A stretch of DNA of 64,000 nucleotides from the NCBI RefSeq assembly GCF_026191635.1, contig NZ_JAKRRW010000002.1, positions 62,001-126,000 of the forward strand. Reading direction: 5' to 3'. Below are positions 47,001 to 61,273 of the stretch, one piece after another. Under the pieces are notes generated by a model. That model saw nothing but the letters and a program-made list of their open reading frames with translations. It was not told where the DNA came from and did no database searches. A program made the position numbers and the translations under genes. Within the stretch, counting starts at the first letter, position 1. Every line of letters begins with the position of its first letter. This DNA is from Photobacterium obscurum (GTDB taxonomy: Bacteria > Pseudomonadota > Gammaproteobacteria > Enterobacterales > Vibrionaceae).

Positions 47001-47251
47001 TTCGCCCCTTCGGATAGCTCTGTTAACGAGAGTTCTTGGGCTTTTTGGGTTAAATAACGTAAGTCATCAATAATTGGTGCGAAGTGAAGGCGGGTTATGT
47101 GTAAGGACGATTGGTGAAGGCTTCGTTCTCTTTCTTGGATTCGCTGTTCCAGTTGTATTACATCTTCATGGTAAATATAAAAGCTGGCCGCTGCTGTGAT
47201 TGAAAGCAGTGGGAGGAGTAGGGCTAAGAATCTGAGTAAAGCTACCTTCAT
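44093..47251 (-). CDS. Membrane sensor with PAS, GGDEF and EAL domains
   Basis: About 1052 residues. TM1 (8-26), a periplasmic region of about 290 residues with Cache-like character (YYDQVRLIDANGMEIIRVNQ), TM2 (near 325-345), two PAS domains (about 365-480 and 490-610), GGDEF (about 620-775) and EAL (about 795-1050). The motifs GGDEF (695-699) and EAL (823-825, VEALLRW) with DDFGTGYSSLAYL are intact, so it could both make and break c-di-GMP in response to an outside signal. ATG 47251 is preferred over an upstream TTG. The signal is unknown. Confidence 0.9.
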   Translation of the reverse strand: MKVALLRFLALLLPLLSITAAASFYIYHEDVIQLEQRIQERERSLHQSSLHITRLHFAPIIDDLRYLTQKAQELSLTELSEGAKMVILASTFRRLADTRSYYDQVRLIDANGMEIIRVNQSKDGAVDVREEQLQDKSHRPYVQNALKIQPGSFYTSQFDLNMENGKVEVPSKPMLRFVSHFVINGDSWLISLNYLGADYLLELNQQYNWNNGQNWLVNNKGQWLLGPETESAWQFMGAQQQVNNQDFFQAYGQLWEQINESESGQIREGEYLYTFTRFFSGDQFLGEELFTLPFDGTDLPWTIISRVNMTEAVLELAFSQQRIVKFAIFSILIMALVSGCMVLAWHLLHMLRDEKKLKEDIEDVALKYSTVLKHARDGLITISDDMTINSINKAAGQILNINEDTAKGKNLLKLVTGQKTREQIKDIVQQVHEKSDSKTSQAIKARIQLISLKPRHIEFIASETFYHSSSEILLNIRDITYWIEREEKLKSMSRALEQSNDSIIITNNRGIIEYVNQSFENLTGVKSKDIIGAQSSTLLKRTLDDEKEARKVQEQLKDGRTVNRVIARRQQDNSVLYEEKTISPIRNSRGKISHYISTGKDITERVLFESKLHKLAHYDLLTELPNRTLLQQFLETAIQQAKRTSTSIALLTIDLDHFKQVNDSLGHDIGDKVLLAVAKRINGALREDDTLARLGGDEFAIIIKDSVEPANIITMANRILRHISKPLCIDSRELFIAGSIGISISPDDTDEVESLLKQADIALYRAKEEGRNKFCFYTQQMGVDSINRMQLESELRRTIGTSRYHFYYQPKVNAITHDICGVEALLRWENENGDIQSPLEIIPILEHSGLIIDVGEYLIHSACEQLVKWRNNNFNLHFALNISARQLLNSNIVETVQKAISETGCDPQSLELEITESVIMSDVKIALDKLIKLEALGVKIAIDDFGTGYSSLAYLSRFPIHILKVDREFVKDLPRNKDNITITRSIVELAHNLNMRVVAEGVETEAQEKFLASLGVEEFQGYYFGRPMPQKEFELQYLSSPEDIFTSEKVTG

Positions 47252-47460
47252 ATACCATCCATGGTGCAATTGAATGCCTATCGGGAATCATTATAGTTCA
47301 CGGTTGAAAGAGGATGCATATAGAAATGGTTGTAAAACCTTCATCCGTCACATAATACTTTGTAAGCTATTTAAAGACATAAGGTAGGAAGCTTATTCTA
47401 ACTAATTGCGATTGAAGAGCATTGCGAAAAAGAGGGTAGGGAAGGCTTACTTAGAAAATC

Positions 47461-47491
47461 CCCTCTGAAAGACATAACTTCTTTCAGAGGG
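47461..47491 (-). terminator. Terminator of the APC permease gene
   Basis: CCCTCTGAAAG and CTTTCAGAGGG around nine bases. On the minus strand GATTTTC follows. Confidence 0.7.
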
Positions 47492-47512
47492 AGTGATAAA
47501 TGCGTTATTTAG

Positions 47513-48955
<1,443 letters not shown>

Positions 48956-49015
48956 TTAAAGATTGTAGGGTGGATGGGCCTGGTTGTTATTGACCTCGGC
49001 CACTTTTTTATCGTT

Positions 49016-49047
49016 GTCGGTTGTTCCGGTGTGCCAGAACAACCGAC
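49016..49047. terminator. Hairpin between ebgC and the APC permease gene
   Basis: GTCGGTTGTTC and GAACAACCGAC with a 10-base loop. The T run is clearer on the plus strand, so its effect on the minus-strand ebg transcript is uncertain. It may only reduce read-through to the permease gene. Confidence 0.5.
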
Positions 49048-49060
49048 GCTGTTGTTTTTG

Positions 49061-52677
<3,617 letters not shown>

Positions 52678-52705
52678 TTAACTTGGTCACGTTTTGTGCT
52701 CAGCT

Positions 52706-52723
52706 TTGTGAGCCGGATAACAG
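52706..52723. promoter_or_regulatory. lac operator-like sequence in the ebg control region
   Basis: TTGTGAGCCGGATAACAG equals 16 of 17 core positions of the E. coli lac operator TTGTGAGCGGATAACAA if one inserted C is allowed. It lies 113 bases before ebgA. A LacI-family repressor gene is the neighbour. The one-base insertion changes half-site spacing, so function is not assured. Confidence 0.4.
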
Positions 52724-52735
52724 TAAAAGTTTATT

Positions 52736-52764
52736 TACCCAAGCAGCTTGAAATCGCTTGGGTA
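52736..52764. repeat. Small hairpin repeat
   Basis: TACCCAAGC and GCTTGGGTA in inverted orientation around 11 bases. It resembles short intergenic dyads of Vibrionaceae genomes from memory; one copy here. Confidence 0.35.
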
Positions 52765-52841
52765 TAAGTGGATTGCTGTTGGTAGCGGGAATCACAAGGG
52801 GGCTGTTTCGAGGTATTGTTTCATGGTATTGGAGCAATAAA

Positions 52842-52866
52842 AAAAACGGTAGCTTTAGTACCGTCT
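52842..52866 (-). terminator. Terminator of the EbgR-like gene
   Basis: ACGGTA/TACCGT stem and an eight-base T run on the minus strand. Confidence 0.8.
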
Positions 52867-52900
52867 TTATATAAATCATGGGCTTATATTTGGGAAAATT

Positions 52901-53899
<999 letters not shown>

Positions 53900-53937
53900 T
53901 CACTGTATTAGTGCAACTAACTTTGTATATTATGTTT

Positions 53938-53948
53938 TTTTAGTAAAA
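53938..53948. promoter_or_regulatory. EbgR-like dyad before the repressor gene
   Basis: TTTTA-G-TAAAA, the same core as 52643-52655. Confidence 0.4.
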
Positions 53949-53994
53949 TTATCGAGTTTCTGTTGGTGCTTTTACTTGTTTCGGTATCCATAGC

Positions 53995-54011
53995 GTGTAA
54001 ATCGTTTACAC
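53995..54011. promoter_or_regulatory. GalR-type operator 1
   Basis: GTGTAAA-TCG-TTTACAC, two perfect 7-base arms. It fits the GalR/GalS pattern GTGNAANCGNTTNCAC apart from one extra central base. It lies 260 bases before galE. Confidence 0.55.
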
Positions 54012-54137
54012 TAATGAGCCGAAATCCTTTCATTTCTTTTTCTTTAACCTCACTTCAATCTGATGTTATTTCATTAAATCTCGCTAAATAGCTGGGCTTT
54101 TGGCTGTTTTAGGTCGTGCAGTTATTTGTGAGAGGTT

Positions 54138-54153
54138 GTGGAAACGTTTACAC
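54138..54153. promoter_or_regulatory. GalR-type operator 2
   Basis: GTGGAAACGTTTACAC fits the GalR consensus GTGNAANCGNTTNCAC at every fixed position. It lies 118 bases before galE and about 142 bases centre to centre from operator 1, as expected for a loop between two GalR dimers. Confidence 0.75.
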
Positions 54154-54156
54154 AAG

Positions 54157-54172
54157 TGTGGTTTTGATCACG
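54157..54172. promoter_or_regulatory. Possible CRP site in the gal promoter
   Basis: TGTGG-TTTTGA-TCACG, 8 of 10 conserved CRP positions, three bases from GalR operator 2. Catabolite control of gal is expected, but the match is imperfect. Confidence 0.35.
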
Positions 54173-54270
54173 GATCGACCTGCTGGTTGCTTGTTAGACT
54201 TTTTAGCAGATGGGGCAATAGGGCGCGCAAACTACTTGCCTGATGATGAACTGGCAGCAGGAGAACAACC

Positions 54271-55281
54271 GTGAAGGTATTAGTTACAGGCGGAATGGGT
54301 TACATCGGCAGTCATACCTGTGTCCAAATGATTGAGGAAGGGATTGAGCCTGTCATTGTTGACAACCTTTGTAACAGCAAAGAGGCCGTGCTGACACGGA
54401 TCCATGAACTCACTGGAGTGACGCCAGTATTTTATCAAGGCGATATTCGTGATCGTGAGTTACTGGCTCGAATCTTCAACGAGCACCGTATTGGTTCGGT
54501 TATTCATTTCGCAGGATTAAAAGCGGTGGGCGAGTCGGTCGAAAAACCGCTGGAATATTACGACAACAACGTACATGGCACTTTGGTGCTGGTTGATGCC
54601 ATGAAAACGGCGGGTGTAACAAGCTTGGTGTTTAGCTCGTCTGCGACGGTTTATGGCGATCCCGACATTATGCCGATCACTGAGTCTACTGCCACCGGGC
54701 AGGTCACCAACCCTTATGGCCGCAGCAAATTCATGGTTGAAGAGTGTCTGCGAGATATCCAGCTCGCGATACCGGAATTTAGTATTACGTTGCTTCGTTA
54801 CTTCAACCCTGTCGGGGCCCATCCTTCAGGCAAGATGGGAGAAGATCCGCAAGGCATTCCCAATAACCTGATGCCGTTTATTGCTCAGGTTGCTGTTGGC
54901 CGACGTGAATACCTATCTGTATTTGGTGATGACTATCCGACGCCAGATGGAACGGGTGTACGTGATTATATTCATGTGATGGATTTGGCTGATGGCCATA
55001 TTGCGGCATTGAAATCTGTCGGTGAAACCGCCGGCCTGCATATTTTCAACCTGGGGACCGGGCAGGGAAGCAGTGTGTTGGAAATGGTTGGCGCATTTAG
55101 TGAAGCATGCGGCTATGAGATTGCCTTCCAAATTTGCCCTCGTAGAGCAGGAGACATTGCTGAATGTTGGGCTGACACCCAGAAGGCAAACGAATTATTA
55201 GGCTGGAAAGCGCGTTTTACCGTCTCTGAGATGGCGCAAGATACCTGGCGCTGGCAGTCAAATAACCCACAGGGGTATTAA
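54271..55281 (+). CDS. galE: UDP-glucose 4-epimerase
   Basis: Interconverts UDP-galactose and UDP-glucose with bound NAD. 336 residues: VTGGMGYIGSHT (5-16), FSSSATVYGD (Ser/Thr active site), YGRSK (Tyr149, Lys153 approximately), RYFNPVGAHPSG, and the C-terminal GTGVRDYIHVMDLADGH. GTG start with CAGGAG 7 bases upstream. First gene of the galETKM operon. Confidence 0.96.
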   Translation: MKVLVTGGMGYIGSHTCVQMIEEGIEPVIVDNLCNSKEAVLTRIHELTGVTPVFYQGDIRDRELLARIFNEHRIGSVIHFAGLKAVGESVEKPLEYYDNNVHGTLVLVDAMKTAGVTSLVFSSSATVYGDPDIMPITESTATGQVTNPYGRSKFMVEECLRDIQLAIPEFSITLLRYFNPVGAHPSGKMGEDPQGIPNNLMPFIAQVAVGRREYLSVFGDDYPTPDGTGVRDYIHVMDLADGHIAALKSVGETAGLHIFNLGTGQGSSVLEMVGAFSEACGYEIAFQICPRRAGDIAECWADTQKANELLGWKARFTVSEMAQDTWRWQSNNPQGY

Positions 55282-55430
55282 GCATCAAGGAAGTGTCGGT
55301 AGTTGTAAGAGCTGTACCTGGAAGAGTCTTCTCGTAGCACTTACGAGACGCTAGAAACACCTGCAGGACCCAGAACTAGAAATTATTCCCATTAGCTATT
55401 GGCTGGTGGCAAACAAACATTGAGAAGCTT
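55282..55430 (+). other. galE-galT spacer with hairpin
   Basis: 149 bases inside the operon. It contains TCTCGTA-GCACT-TACGAGA (55330-55348) without a T run, and CTAG-rich degenerate sequence like that at 32003-32070. It may stabilise the upstream or lower the downstream message. Confidence 0.4.
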
Positions 55431-56486
55431 ATGTCTGAAATAAAATTTAATCCTGTCAATCATCCGCATCGTCGTTATAACCCTTTGACAGGGCAGTGGA
55501 TACTCGTTTCGCCTCACCGAGCCAAGCGTCCGTGGCAAGGTGCGGATGAAGCACCGGAGGCCGCCGAAGACACCCAATATGATGCGGGGTGCTTCCTGTG
55601 TCCAACCAATACCCGCGTTTCTGGTGACAAAAATCCGGACTATACCGGTACGTATGTCTTTAATAATGACCATGCGGCTCTAACCGTGGATACACCTGAT
55701 GCCCCAGAGTCAGAGAATCCGCTATTCCGTTCTGAAAGTGCCCGCGGCCTGAGCCGAGTCATCTGTTTCTCGCCGGATCACAGTAAAACATTGCCCGAAC
55801 TGTCCGTAACGACAATTCGTAATGTCATTGATACCTGGAACGAGCAAATTGAAGAGTTGGGCCAGGAATATGTTTGGGTTCAGGCATTCGAAAATAAAGG
55901 GTCGGCAATGGGCTGCTCTCAACCTCATCCACATGGCCAGATTTGGGCAAACAGCTTTCTGCCGAATGAAATTGCCCGGAAAGACGACAATCTTCGTCAT
56001 TACCTTGAAATTCATGGCACGAACTTGTTGGTGGATTACGCACAGAGTGAGATGGCTGACGGCTCTCGCACTGTGGTTGAAACCGAGCACTGGATTGCTG
56101 TTGTGCCTTATTGGGCGGCATGGCCATTTGAAACCATGCTATTGCCGAAAGTACACATCCGTCGGATGGATGAGCTGACCGATGAGCAGCGAGATGATCT
56201 TGCTCTCGCGATTAAAAAGCTGACGAGCCGTTATGACAACCTGTTCAAATGCTCATTCCCATATTCGATGGGCTGGCATTATGCGCCATTTTTCAAAGAG
56301 GGGGATACCTCGACGGAACACTGGCAGCTACATGCGCTCTTCTATCCGCCGTTGCTACGTTCGGCTACGGTCCGAAAATTTATGGTTGGCTATGAAATGC
56401 TGGCAGAAAGCCAGCGCGACTTAACGGCAGAGCAGGCCGCCGAGAAATTACGCGCCCTTAGCGATATCCATTTCCGCGAACAATAA
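55431..56486 (+). CDS. galT: Galactose-1-phosphate uridylyltransferase
   Basis: Transfers UMP from UDP-glucose to galactose-1-phosphate. 351 residues (E. coli 348). N-terminal [18 protein letters not shown], zinc-ligand region CFLCPTN (Cys54, Cys57), and the active site [11 protein letters not shown] with the HPH nucleophile His. MGWHYAPF is near the end. galK follows by 23 bases. Confidence 0.96.
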   Translation: MSEIKFNPVNHPHRRYNPLTGQWILVSPHRAKRPWQGADEAPEAAEDTQYDAGCFLCPTNTRVSGDKNPDYTGTYVFNNDHAALTVDTPDAPESENPLFRSESARGLSRVICFSPDHSKTLPELSVTTIRNVIDTWNEQIEELGQEYVWVQAFENKGSAMGCSQPHPHGQIWANSFLPNEIARKDDNLRHYLEIHGTNLLVDYAQSEMADGSRTVVETEHWIAVVPYWAAWPFETMLLPKVHIRRMDELTDEQRDDLALAIKKLTSRYDNLFKCSFPYSMGWHYAPFFKEGDTSTEHWQLHALFYPPLLRSATVRKFMVGYEMLAESQRDLTAEQAAEKLRALSDIHFREQ

Positions 56487-56509
56487 GAATGATGACTAGG
56501 AATAACAAC

Positions 56510-57703
56510 ATGACAATAGTTAGCAAATCACAAGTACTTATCAACACTGTATCGGCCGTATTTTCTAATGTGTTGGGCTACGAGCCTGGCCATATCATTC
56601 AGGCTCCGGGTCGCGTCAATCTAATTGGTGAACATACTGACTATAACGACGGTTTTGTTTTGCCGTGTGCGATTGACTACCAAACGGTTGTTGCTGCCAG
56701 TCGCCGAGATGACACCAGAGTTCGAGTGGTTGCGGTAGATTATGGTAATGAAGTGAAAGAGTTTGATATTGCTGAACCTATCATCTTTGACCAAAACTGT
56801 ATGTGGATTAATTACGTTCAGGGGGTTGTGAAATGCTTGCTAGAGCGTGGCTATGAATTTAGCGGTGCAGATATCACTGTCAGTGGTAATGTTCCTCAGG
56901 GCGCAGGACTTAGTTCCTCTGCTGCATTGGAGGTCGTGATTGGCCAGACATTCAAAACGCTTTATGAGTTATCGATCTCTCAGCAAGAGATTGCTCTGAA
57001 CGGGCAGCAGGCAGAAAACCAGTTTGTTGGCTGTAATTGCGGGATTATGGATCAGCTTATTTCTGCCGAAGGTGAAGCGAATCATGCATTGCTAATTGAT
57101 TGCCGATCATTGGAAACCCGTACAGTATCGATGCCGGAAGACATGGCCGTTGTCATTATCAACTCCAACAAAAAACGCGGCTTGGTCGATAGTGAATACA
57201 ATACCCGCCGCCAACAATGTGAAGAAGCAGCCCGTATCTTTGGTGTGAAGGCACTGCGAGACGTCACCATTGAGCAGTTTAACGAGCGTGAAAACGATCT
57301 TGAGCCAATGGTTGCCAAACGTGCTCGTCATGTAATCACTGAAAATGCTCGGACAGAGCGGGCTGCGGAGGCGCTATCAAATGGTGATATGACGTTGATG
57401 GGTGAACTGATGGCGCAGTCACATGCCTCAATGCGCGATGATTTTGAGATCACCGTGCGTGAAATCGATGTTTTGGTTGAGATGGTCAAAGAGGTGATTG
57501 GCGATCAGGGCGGGGTACGTATGACCGGCGGCGGCTTCGGTGGCTGTATTGTCGCTATTATGCCTCCGGCTCTTGTTACCCAAGTCAAAGAAGCCGTTGA
57601 AGCCAAGTATCAAGCAGAAACAGGGCTGAAAGAGAGTATCTACGTTTGTAAAGCGATGGCAGGTGCAGATGAGGTACGTGTTCTTTCCCCTGAGCTTGTC
57701 TAG
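56510..57703 (+). CDS. galK: Galactokinase
   Basis: Phosphorylates alpha-D-galactose at C1 with ATP. 397 residues from ATG 56510. GHMP-kinase motifs: [17 protein letters not shown] (substrate), [16 protein letters not shown] (ATP loop), and [16 protein letters not shown] near the C-terminus. AGGA lies 9 bases before ATG 56510; an ATG at 56489 is also in frame but lacks a site, and homology favours 56510. galM follows by 11 bases. Confidence 0.96.
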   Translation: MTIVSKSQVLINTVSAVFSNVLGYEPGHIIQAPGRVNLIGEHTDYNDGFVLPCAIDYQTVVAASRRDDTRVRVVAVDYGNEVKEFDIAEPIIFDQNCMWINYVQGVVKCLLERGYEFSGADITVSGNVPQGAGLSSSAALEVVIGQTFKTLYELSISQQEIALNGQQAENQFVGCNCGIMDQLISAEGEANHALLIDCRSLETRTVSMPEDMAVVIINSNKKRGLVDSEYNTRRQQCEEAARIFGVKALRDVTIEQFNERENDLEPMVAKRARHVITENARTERAAEALSNGDMTLMGELMAQSHASMRDDFEITVREIDVLVEMVKEVIGDQGGVRMTGGGFGGCIVAIMPPALVTQVKEAVEAKYQAETGLKESIYVCKAMAGADEVRVLSPELV

Positions 57704-57714
57704 GGGCATTAGCC

Positions 57715-58791
57715 ATGACTGAGAATAATGTTTTGCATCAGAGTATGACCCAGGAGCCAGCATCAGACGGGAAACCGGCACAGCTGATAACCCTAATTAA
57801 CCCGAATGGTATGACAGTCACTTTAATGGATATTGGTGCCACATGGTTAAGTTGCTTGGTTCCCGTTGGTCGCGAGTTGCGCGAGGTGTTACTCGGAGTC
57901 TCAACGATGGCGCAGTTTAACCAGCAACAGGCTTACTTGGGGGCAACGGTGGGTCGCTATGCCAACCGGATAAACCAAGGAAAGTTTAGCTTCAATGGCG
58001 AAAGCTATCAGGTGGCTACAAACCAATTCGAAAACTGTCTACATGGCGGGCCTAATGGGTTTAACCGTCGTCGCTGGAAAGTTGAAACGCAAGATGAGCA
58101 GCAAGTTGCCTTCTCACTGACTTCTGAAGATGGCGACCAGGGGTTTCCGGGCACATTATTGGTGACTGTCAGTTACACCTTGACCAACGATAATGCGGTA
58201 GAAATTAAATACTATGTAAAGACCGATAAGGCCTGTCCTGTTAACTTAACCAACCATGGTTATTTTAACTTGCAAGGTGACTTGTGCGGCGAGAACTGTC
58301 TTGCGCATCGGTTAACCATTGCCGCTGACTATTTTCTGCCAACCGATGACAAAGGGATCCCGAAAGGGGAGTTAAGAGCAGTTGCAAATACCGGCTTTGA
58401 TTTCCGTGAAGGCAAAAACATTGACGCGGACTTTCTTCAAGATGAAGAGCAACAGCTAGCGTCAGGCTACGATCATTCGTTTTTATTGGCCAGGACATGT
58501 AAAGATGCTGAGAATATTGCAGCACGAGCCATATCACCAGATGGCTTGCTAGCAATGGAAGTCTTGACGACCAAGCCGGCTATGCAGCTTTATACCGGAA
58601 ACTTCCTGGCTGGTTGCCCTAATCGTGAAGGAGGTGAGTATCAGAATTATGCGGGCTTTGCGTTAGAGACTCAGTACTTGCCTGACTCCCCTAACCATCC
58701 CGAATGGCCGCAGGAAAGCTGTATATTAATGCCAGAAACGGAGTATGACCACAGCACGGTTTATCGTTTTTCCTCGGCTATAAGCTTCTAG
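57715..58791 (+). CDS. galM: Aldose 1-epimerase (mutarotase)
   Basis: Converts beta- to alpha-galactose so that GalK can use what beta-galactosidase releases. 358 residues. Visible motifs: GATVGRYANRINQGKF, ENCLHGGPNGFNRR (His of the active site), VNLTNHGYFNL (second His), YDHSFLL and a Glu in FALETQYLPDSPNHP. Last gene of the operon, followed by a terminator. Confidence 0.95.
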   Translation: MTENNVLHQSMTQEPASDGKPAQLITLINPNGMTVTLMDIGATWLSCLVPVGRELREVLLGVSTMAQFNQQQAYLGATVGRYANRINQGKFSFNGESYQVATNQFENCLHGGPNGFNRRRWKVETQDEQQVAFSLTSEDGDQGFPGTLLVTVSYTLTNDNAVEIKYYVKTDKACPVNLTNHGYFNLQGDLCGENCLAHRLTIAADYFLPTDDKGIPKGELRAVANTGFDFREGKNIDADFLQDEEQQLASGYDHSFLLARTCKDAENIAARAISPDGLLAMEVLTTKPAMQLYTGNFLAGCPNREGGEYQNYAGFALETQYLPDSPNHPEWPQESCILMPETEYDHSTVYRFSSAISF

Positions 58792-58811
58792 ATATAGCTC
58801 GAATATTGCTT

Positions 58812-58851
58812 AAAGCCCTTGTTTATTTGTTGTTGCAAGGGCTTTGATTTT
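58812..58851. terminator. Terminator between galM and galR
   Basis: AAAGCCCTTG and CAAGGGCTTT with a 14-base loop, then GATTTTT on the plus strand. The genes converge here. Confidence 0.8.
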
Positions 58852-58887
58852 TCGCGAGCTCCCACTATCCTCGAAATCCTTGCTAGA

Positions 58888-59892
58888 TTAACTTGATAGT
58901 TTTTCTACTGATAAACGCCTTACCAGTGTGGGTACAAAAATCCGAGTATCATTTTCCACCGACTCATTCTTTGCGAGTTGCAGTGCTAGCGAAGCGGCTT
59001 TTTCAGCCATTATCTGGATAGGGTAACGAACGGTGGTTAGCTTGGGGTGGAGGTATTTGGCAATCAAGCCGTCATCAAAACCGATAAGCGACATCTGGTG
59101 CGGGGCATCAATGCTGTTTTCATCAAGCACGGACAGCGCGCCCGCCGCCATATAATCGTTATAGGTTGCAATTGCTGTAAGCGGGATATTTTTTGCCAGC
59201 AGGTTTGTCATGGCTTGTTCGCCTCCCTGTTCGTCTGGTGTGCCATATTCAACATAACTTTCGCTATGTGGCAGGCCGTAAGCTTTTAGGGCATCGATGT
59301 ATCCCGCTTTTCGCTGTTCGGTATCTTCAATCTCATGGTTAGAGCAAATGTAACCGATGTGCTGGTGGCCGTGTTTAATCAGATATTCCGTCGCCAGATA
59401 AGAGCCCTTATGGTTATCCAGTGCAATACAGCGTTCTGCGATCTCCGGGATAAAGCGATTTATGAGCACCATTCCCGGTACTTCACTTGCAAAATCAATT
59501 AGTTCCTTGTTGCTCAGCCCTTTGCTGTGGATGACAAGTGACTCACAGCGGCTGTTGATCAGCAACTCGATAGCCTCTCGCTCAGTATTGGCATTGTGGT
59601 AGCCATTTCCGATGAGTATATGTTTACCATGACTACGGCCAATTTTATCGACAGCTTTAAGCATCGAGCCAAAGAAGGGATCGGAAACATCACCGACCAG
59701 CACGCCCATGGTGTTGGTTGATTGGCTAACCAGAGCCCTCGCATTCGCATTGGGACGATACCCCAGTTTACTCATCGCAGCCGTTACGGATTCAATTGAA
59801 GCTTTACTGGCTTTGGGGGATTTATTGATAACGCGCGACACGGTCGCAACGGATACGCCAGCTTCTTTTGCGACGTCCTTGATGGTTGCCAT
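58888..59892 (-). CDS. galR: Galactose repressor GalR
   Basis: 334 residues of the LacI family, close to E. coli GalR by eye. HTH ATIKDVAKEAGVSVATVSRVIN, then SPKAS, NANARAL, VGDVSDPFFG, ILIGNGYHN and SLIGFDD. It senses galactose and represses gal transcription by binding 16-bp dyads, two of which lie before galE. It converges with galM, so regulator and operon are adjacent. A GAGG site precedes ATG. A weaker GalR-like dyad upstream (60037-60052) hints at self-control. Confidence 0.94.
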   Translation of the reverse strand: MATIKDVAKEAGVSVATVSRVINKSPKASKASIESVTAAMSKLGYRPNANARALVSQSTNTMGVLVGDVSDPFFGSMLKAVDKIGRSHGKHILIGNGYHNANTEREAIELLINSRCESLVIHSKGLSNKELIDFASEVPGMVLINRFIPEIAERCIALDNHKGSYLATEYLIKHGHQHIGYICSNHEIEDTEQRKAGYIDALKAYGLPHSESYVEYGTPDEQGGEQAMTNLLAKNIPLTAIATYNDYMAAGALSVLDENSIDAPHQMSLIGFDDGLIAKYLHPKLTTVRYPIQIMAEKAASLALQLAKNESVENDTRIFVPTLVRRLSVEKLSS

Positions 59893-60036
59893 TATTACCT
59901 CGGTACAGACAGCTGGTATCAGCCATTGTTAGCAAGTCTGCTATTTAACAATGGTAGTGAAAATAACGCAATTATTACCATCGTGAACATTAGCAAATGA
60001 GACTTAGATCCCTTGTAAATCATGGCCTGGTTGATA

Positions 60037-60052
60037 TTGTAATCGTTAACAG
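60037..60052. promoter_or_regulatory. Weak GalR-like dyad upstream of galR
   Basis: TTGTAATCGTTAACAG matches 9 of 12 fixed positions of the GalR consensus. It lies 145 bases before the galR start. Confidence 0.35.
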
Positions 60053-60053
60053 T

Positions 60054-60071
60054 AAAGTTTAGTAAAACTTT
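60054..60071. promoter_or_regulatory. EbgR-motif-like palindrome upstream of the tRNA-binding gene
   Basis: AAAGTTT-AGTA-AAACTTT, containing TTTAGTAAAAC as in the ebgA operator-like site. It ends 31 bases before the GTG start at 60103, next to the GalR-like dyad. Confidence 0.4.
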
Positions 60072-60078
60072 TATTTGA

Positions 60079-60435
<357 letters not shown>

Positions 60436-60471
60436 CTTCTAAACAGCAACGACATGTAACACTATATTGCG

Positions 60472-60500
60472 TGACAGATCCAATCTTGGTCTGTCATGTT
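60472..60500 (+). terminator. Probable terminator of the tRNA-binding gene
   Basis: TGACAGA and TCTGTCA with an 11-base loop, followed by TGTTTGT. Confidence 0.6.
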
Positions 60501-60840
60501 TGTATTTAACTTCAAGCCATGTTTTCGCTTTTCTAGCTCATTTCTTGAGTCTGCTTTTACTTTTATAAGTATTGTCCTATTTTAGTTCGATTATGTGAAC
60601 TGAATCGCTCGTTTTTTGAACGATAGTGAGGCGGTAAACTATATTTAAAATTCTATTCGCCCCATACATTTCATTACAAACAAGTACATAGAAATAAATT
60701 AGCCCATGGCTGAGTTTTTTATATGTGTATAATTGCATCTTTCTGCTTCTATATTTATGAAATATAATATCGACAGGGAAATAAATAAGTATATTCATCG
60801 GAACTTTTTAATTATTACTCACCCTAATAATTTCATATTT
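60501..60840. other. AT-rich intergenic region before dgkA
   Basis: About 340 bases. It contains a small hairpin TCGTTTTTTGAACGA (60607-60621) and probably the dgkA promoter. No gene seen. Confidence 0.4.
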
Positions 60841-60869
60841 ACCTTTGATATTCGTTTTAAACGAAAGGT
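60841..60869 (+). promoter_or_regulatory. Hairpin covering the dgkA ribosome site
   Basis: The leader has the dyad TTCGTTTTAAACGAA (60851-60865) and an outer pair ACCTTT (60841-60846) / AAAGGT (60864-60869). AAAGG is the presumed ribosome site of dgkA, so folding would hide it. Possible translational control; low confidence. Confidence 0.35.
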
Positions 60870-60874
60870 GTCGT

Positions 60875-61246
60875 GTGAACAACAAGCAAAAAGGACTTGT
60901 ACGTCTATTATATGCAACAAAATACTCCTGGTTGGGTTTATGCGCCGCTTGGCGTTGTGAAGCCGCGTTTCGGCAAGAGCTTATTGCACTTTGTATATTG
61001 TCGCCTATAGCGTTGTTGCTGCCGGTTAGTGGGCTGGAGAAACTTCTGCTTATTGGCGTGGTAATGGCTGTTATTATTGTTGAACTGCTTAATTCAGCCG
61101 TAGAAGCTGTCGTAGATCGGATTGGATCTGAATACCACGAACTTTCAGGACAAGCTAAAGATATGGGGTCTGCAGCTGTCCTATTAACTCTTATTATGGC
61201 GATATCAACCTGGTTGTATATTGTTTTTTCAAATGTAGTTCTTTAA
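60875..61246 (+). CDS. dgkA: Diacylglycerol kinase DgkA
   Basis: Phosphorylates diacylglycerol to phosphatidic acid in the inner membrane. 123 residues from GTG 60875, which has AAAGG 6 bases upstream; the frame before it has no support. Three membrane helices. Family signature EAAFRQE near 30 and VELLNSAVEAVVDRIGSE, then YHELSGQAKDMGSAAV, nearly as in E. coli. The LTA-synthase-like gene begins 27 bases later and its reaction would release diacylglycerol, so the pair makes metabolic sense. Confidence 0.95.
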   Translation: MNNKQKGLVRLLYATKYSWLGLCAAWRCEAAFRQELIALCILSPIALLLPVSGLEKLLLIGVVMAVIIVELLNSAVEAVVDRIGSEYHELSGQAKDMGSAAVLLTLIMAISTWLYIVFSNVVL

Positions 61247-61273
61247 TTACTGATTTATATACAGGAAGTAACA

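Noticed and set aside
55722..56178. Several long open frames overlapping galT
   Set aside because: Shadows of the galT coding pattern on other frames; Cys, Trp and His-rich products without family likeness.
60577..60960. Open frames on both strands before and over the start of dgkA
   Set aside because: No ribosome sites and AT-rich composition; the one overlapping dgkA is a shadow of it.
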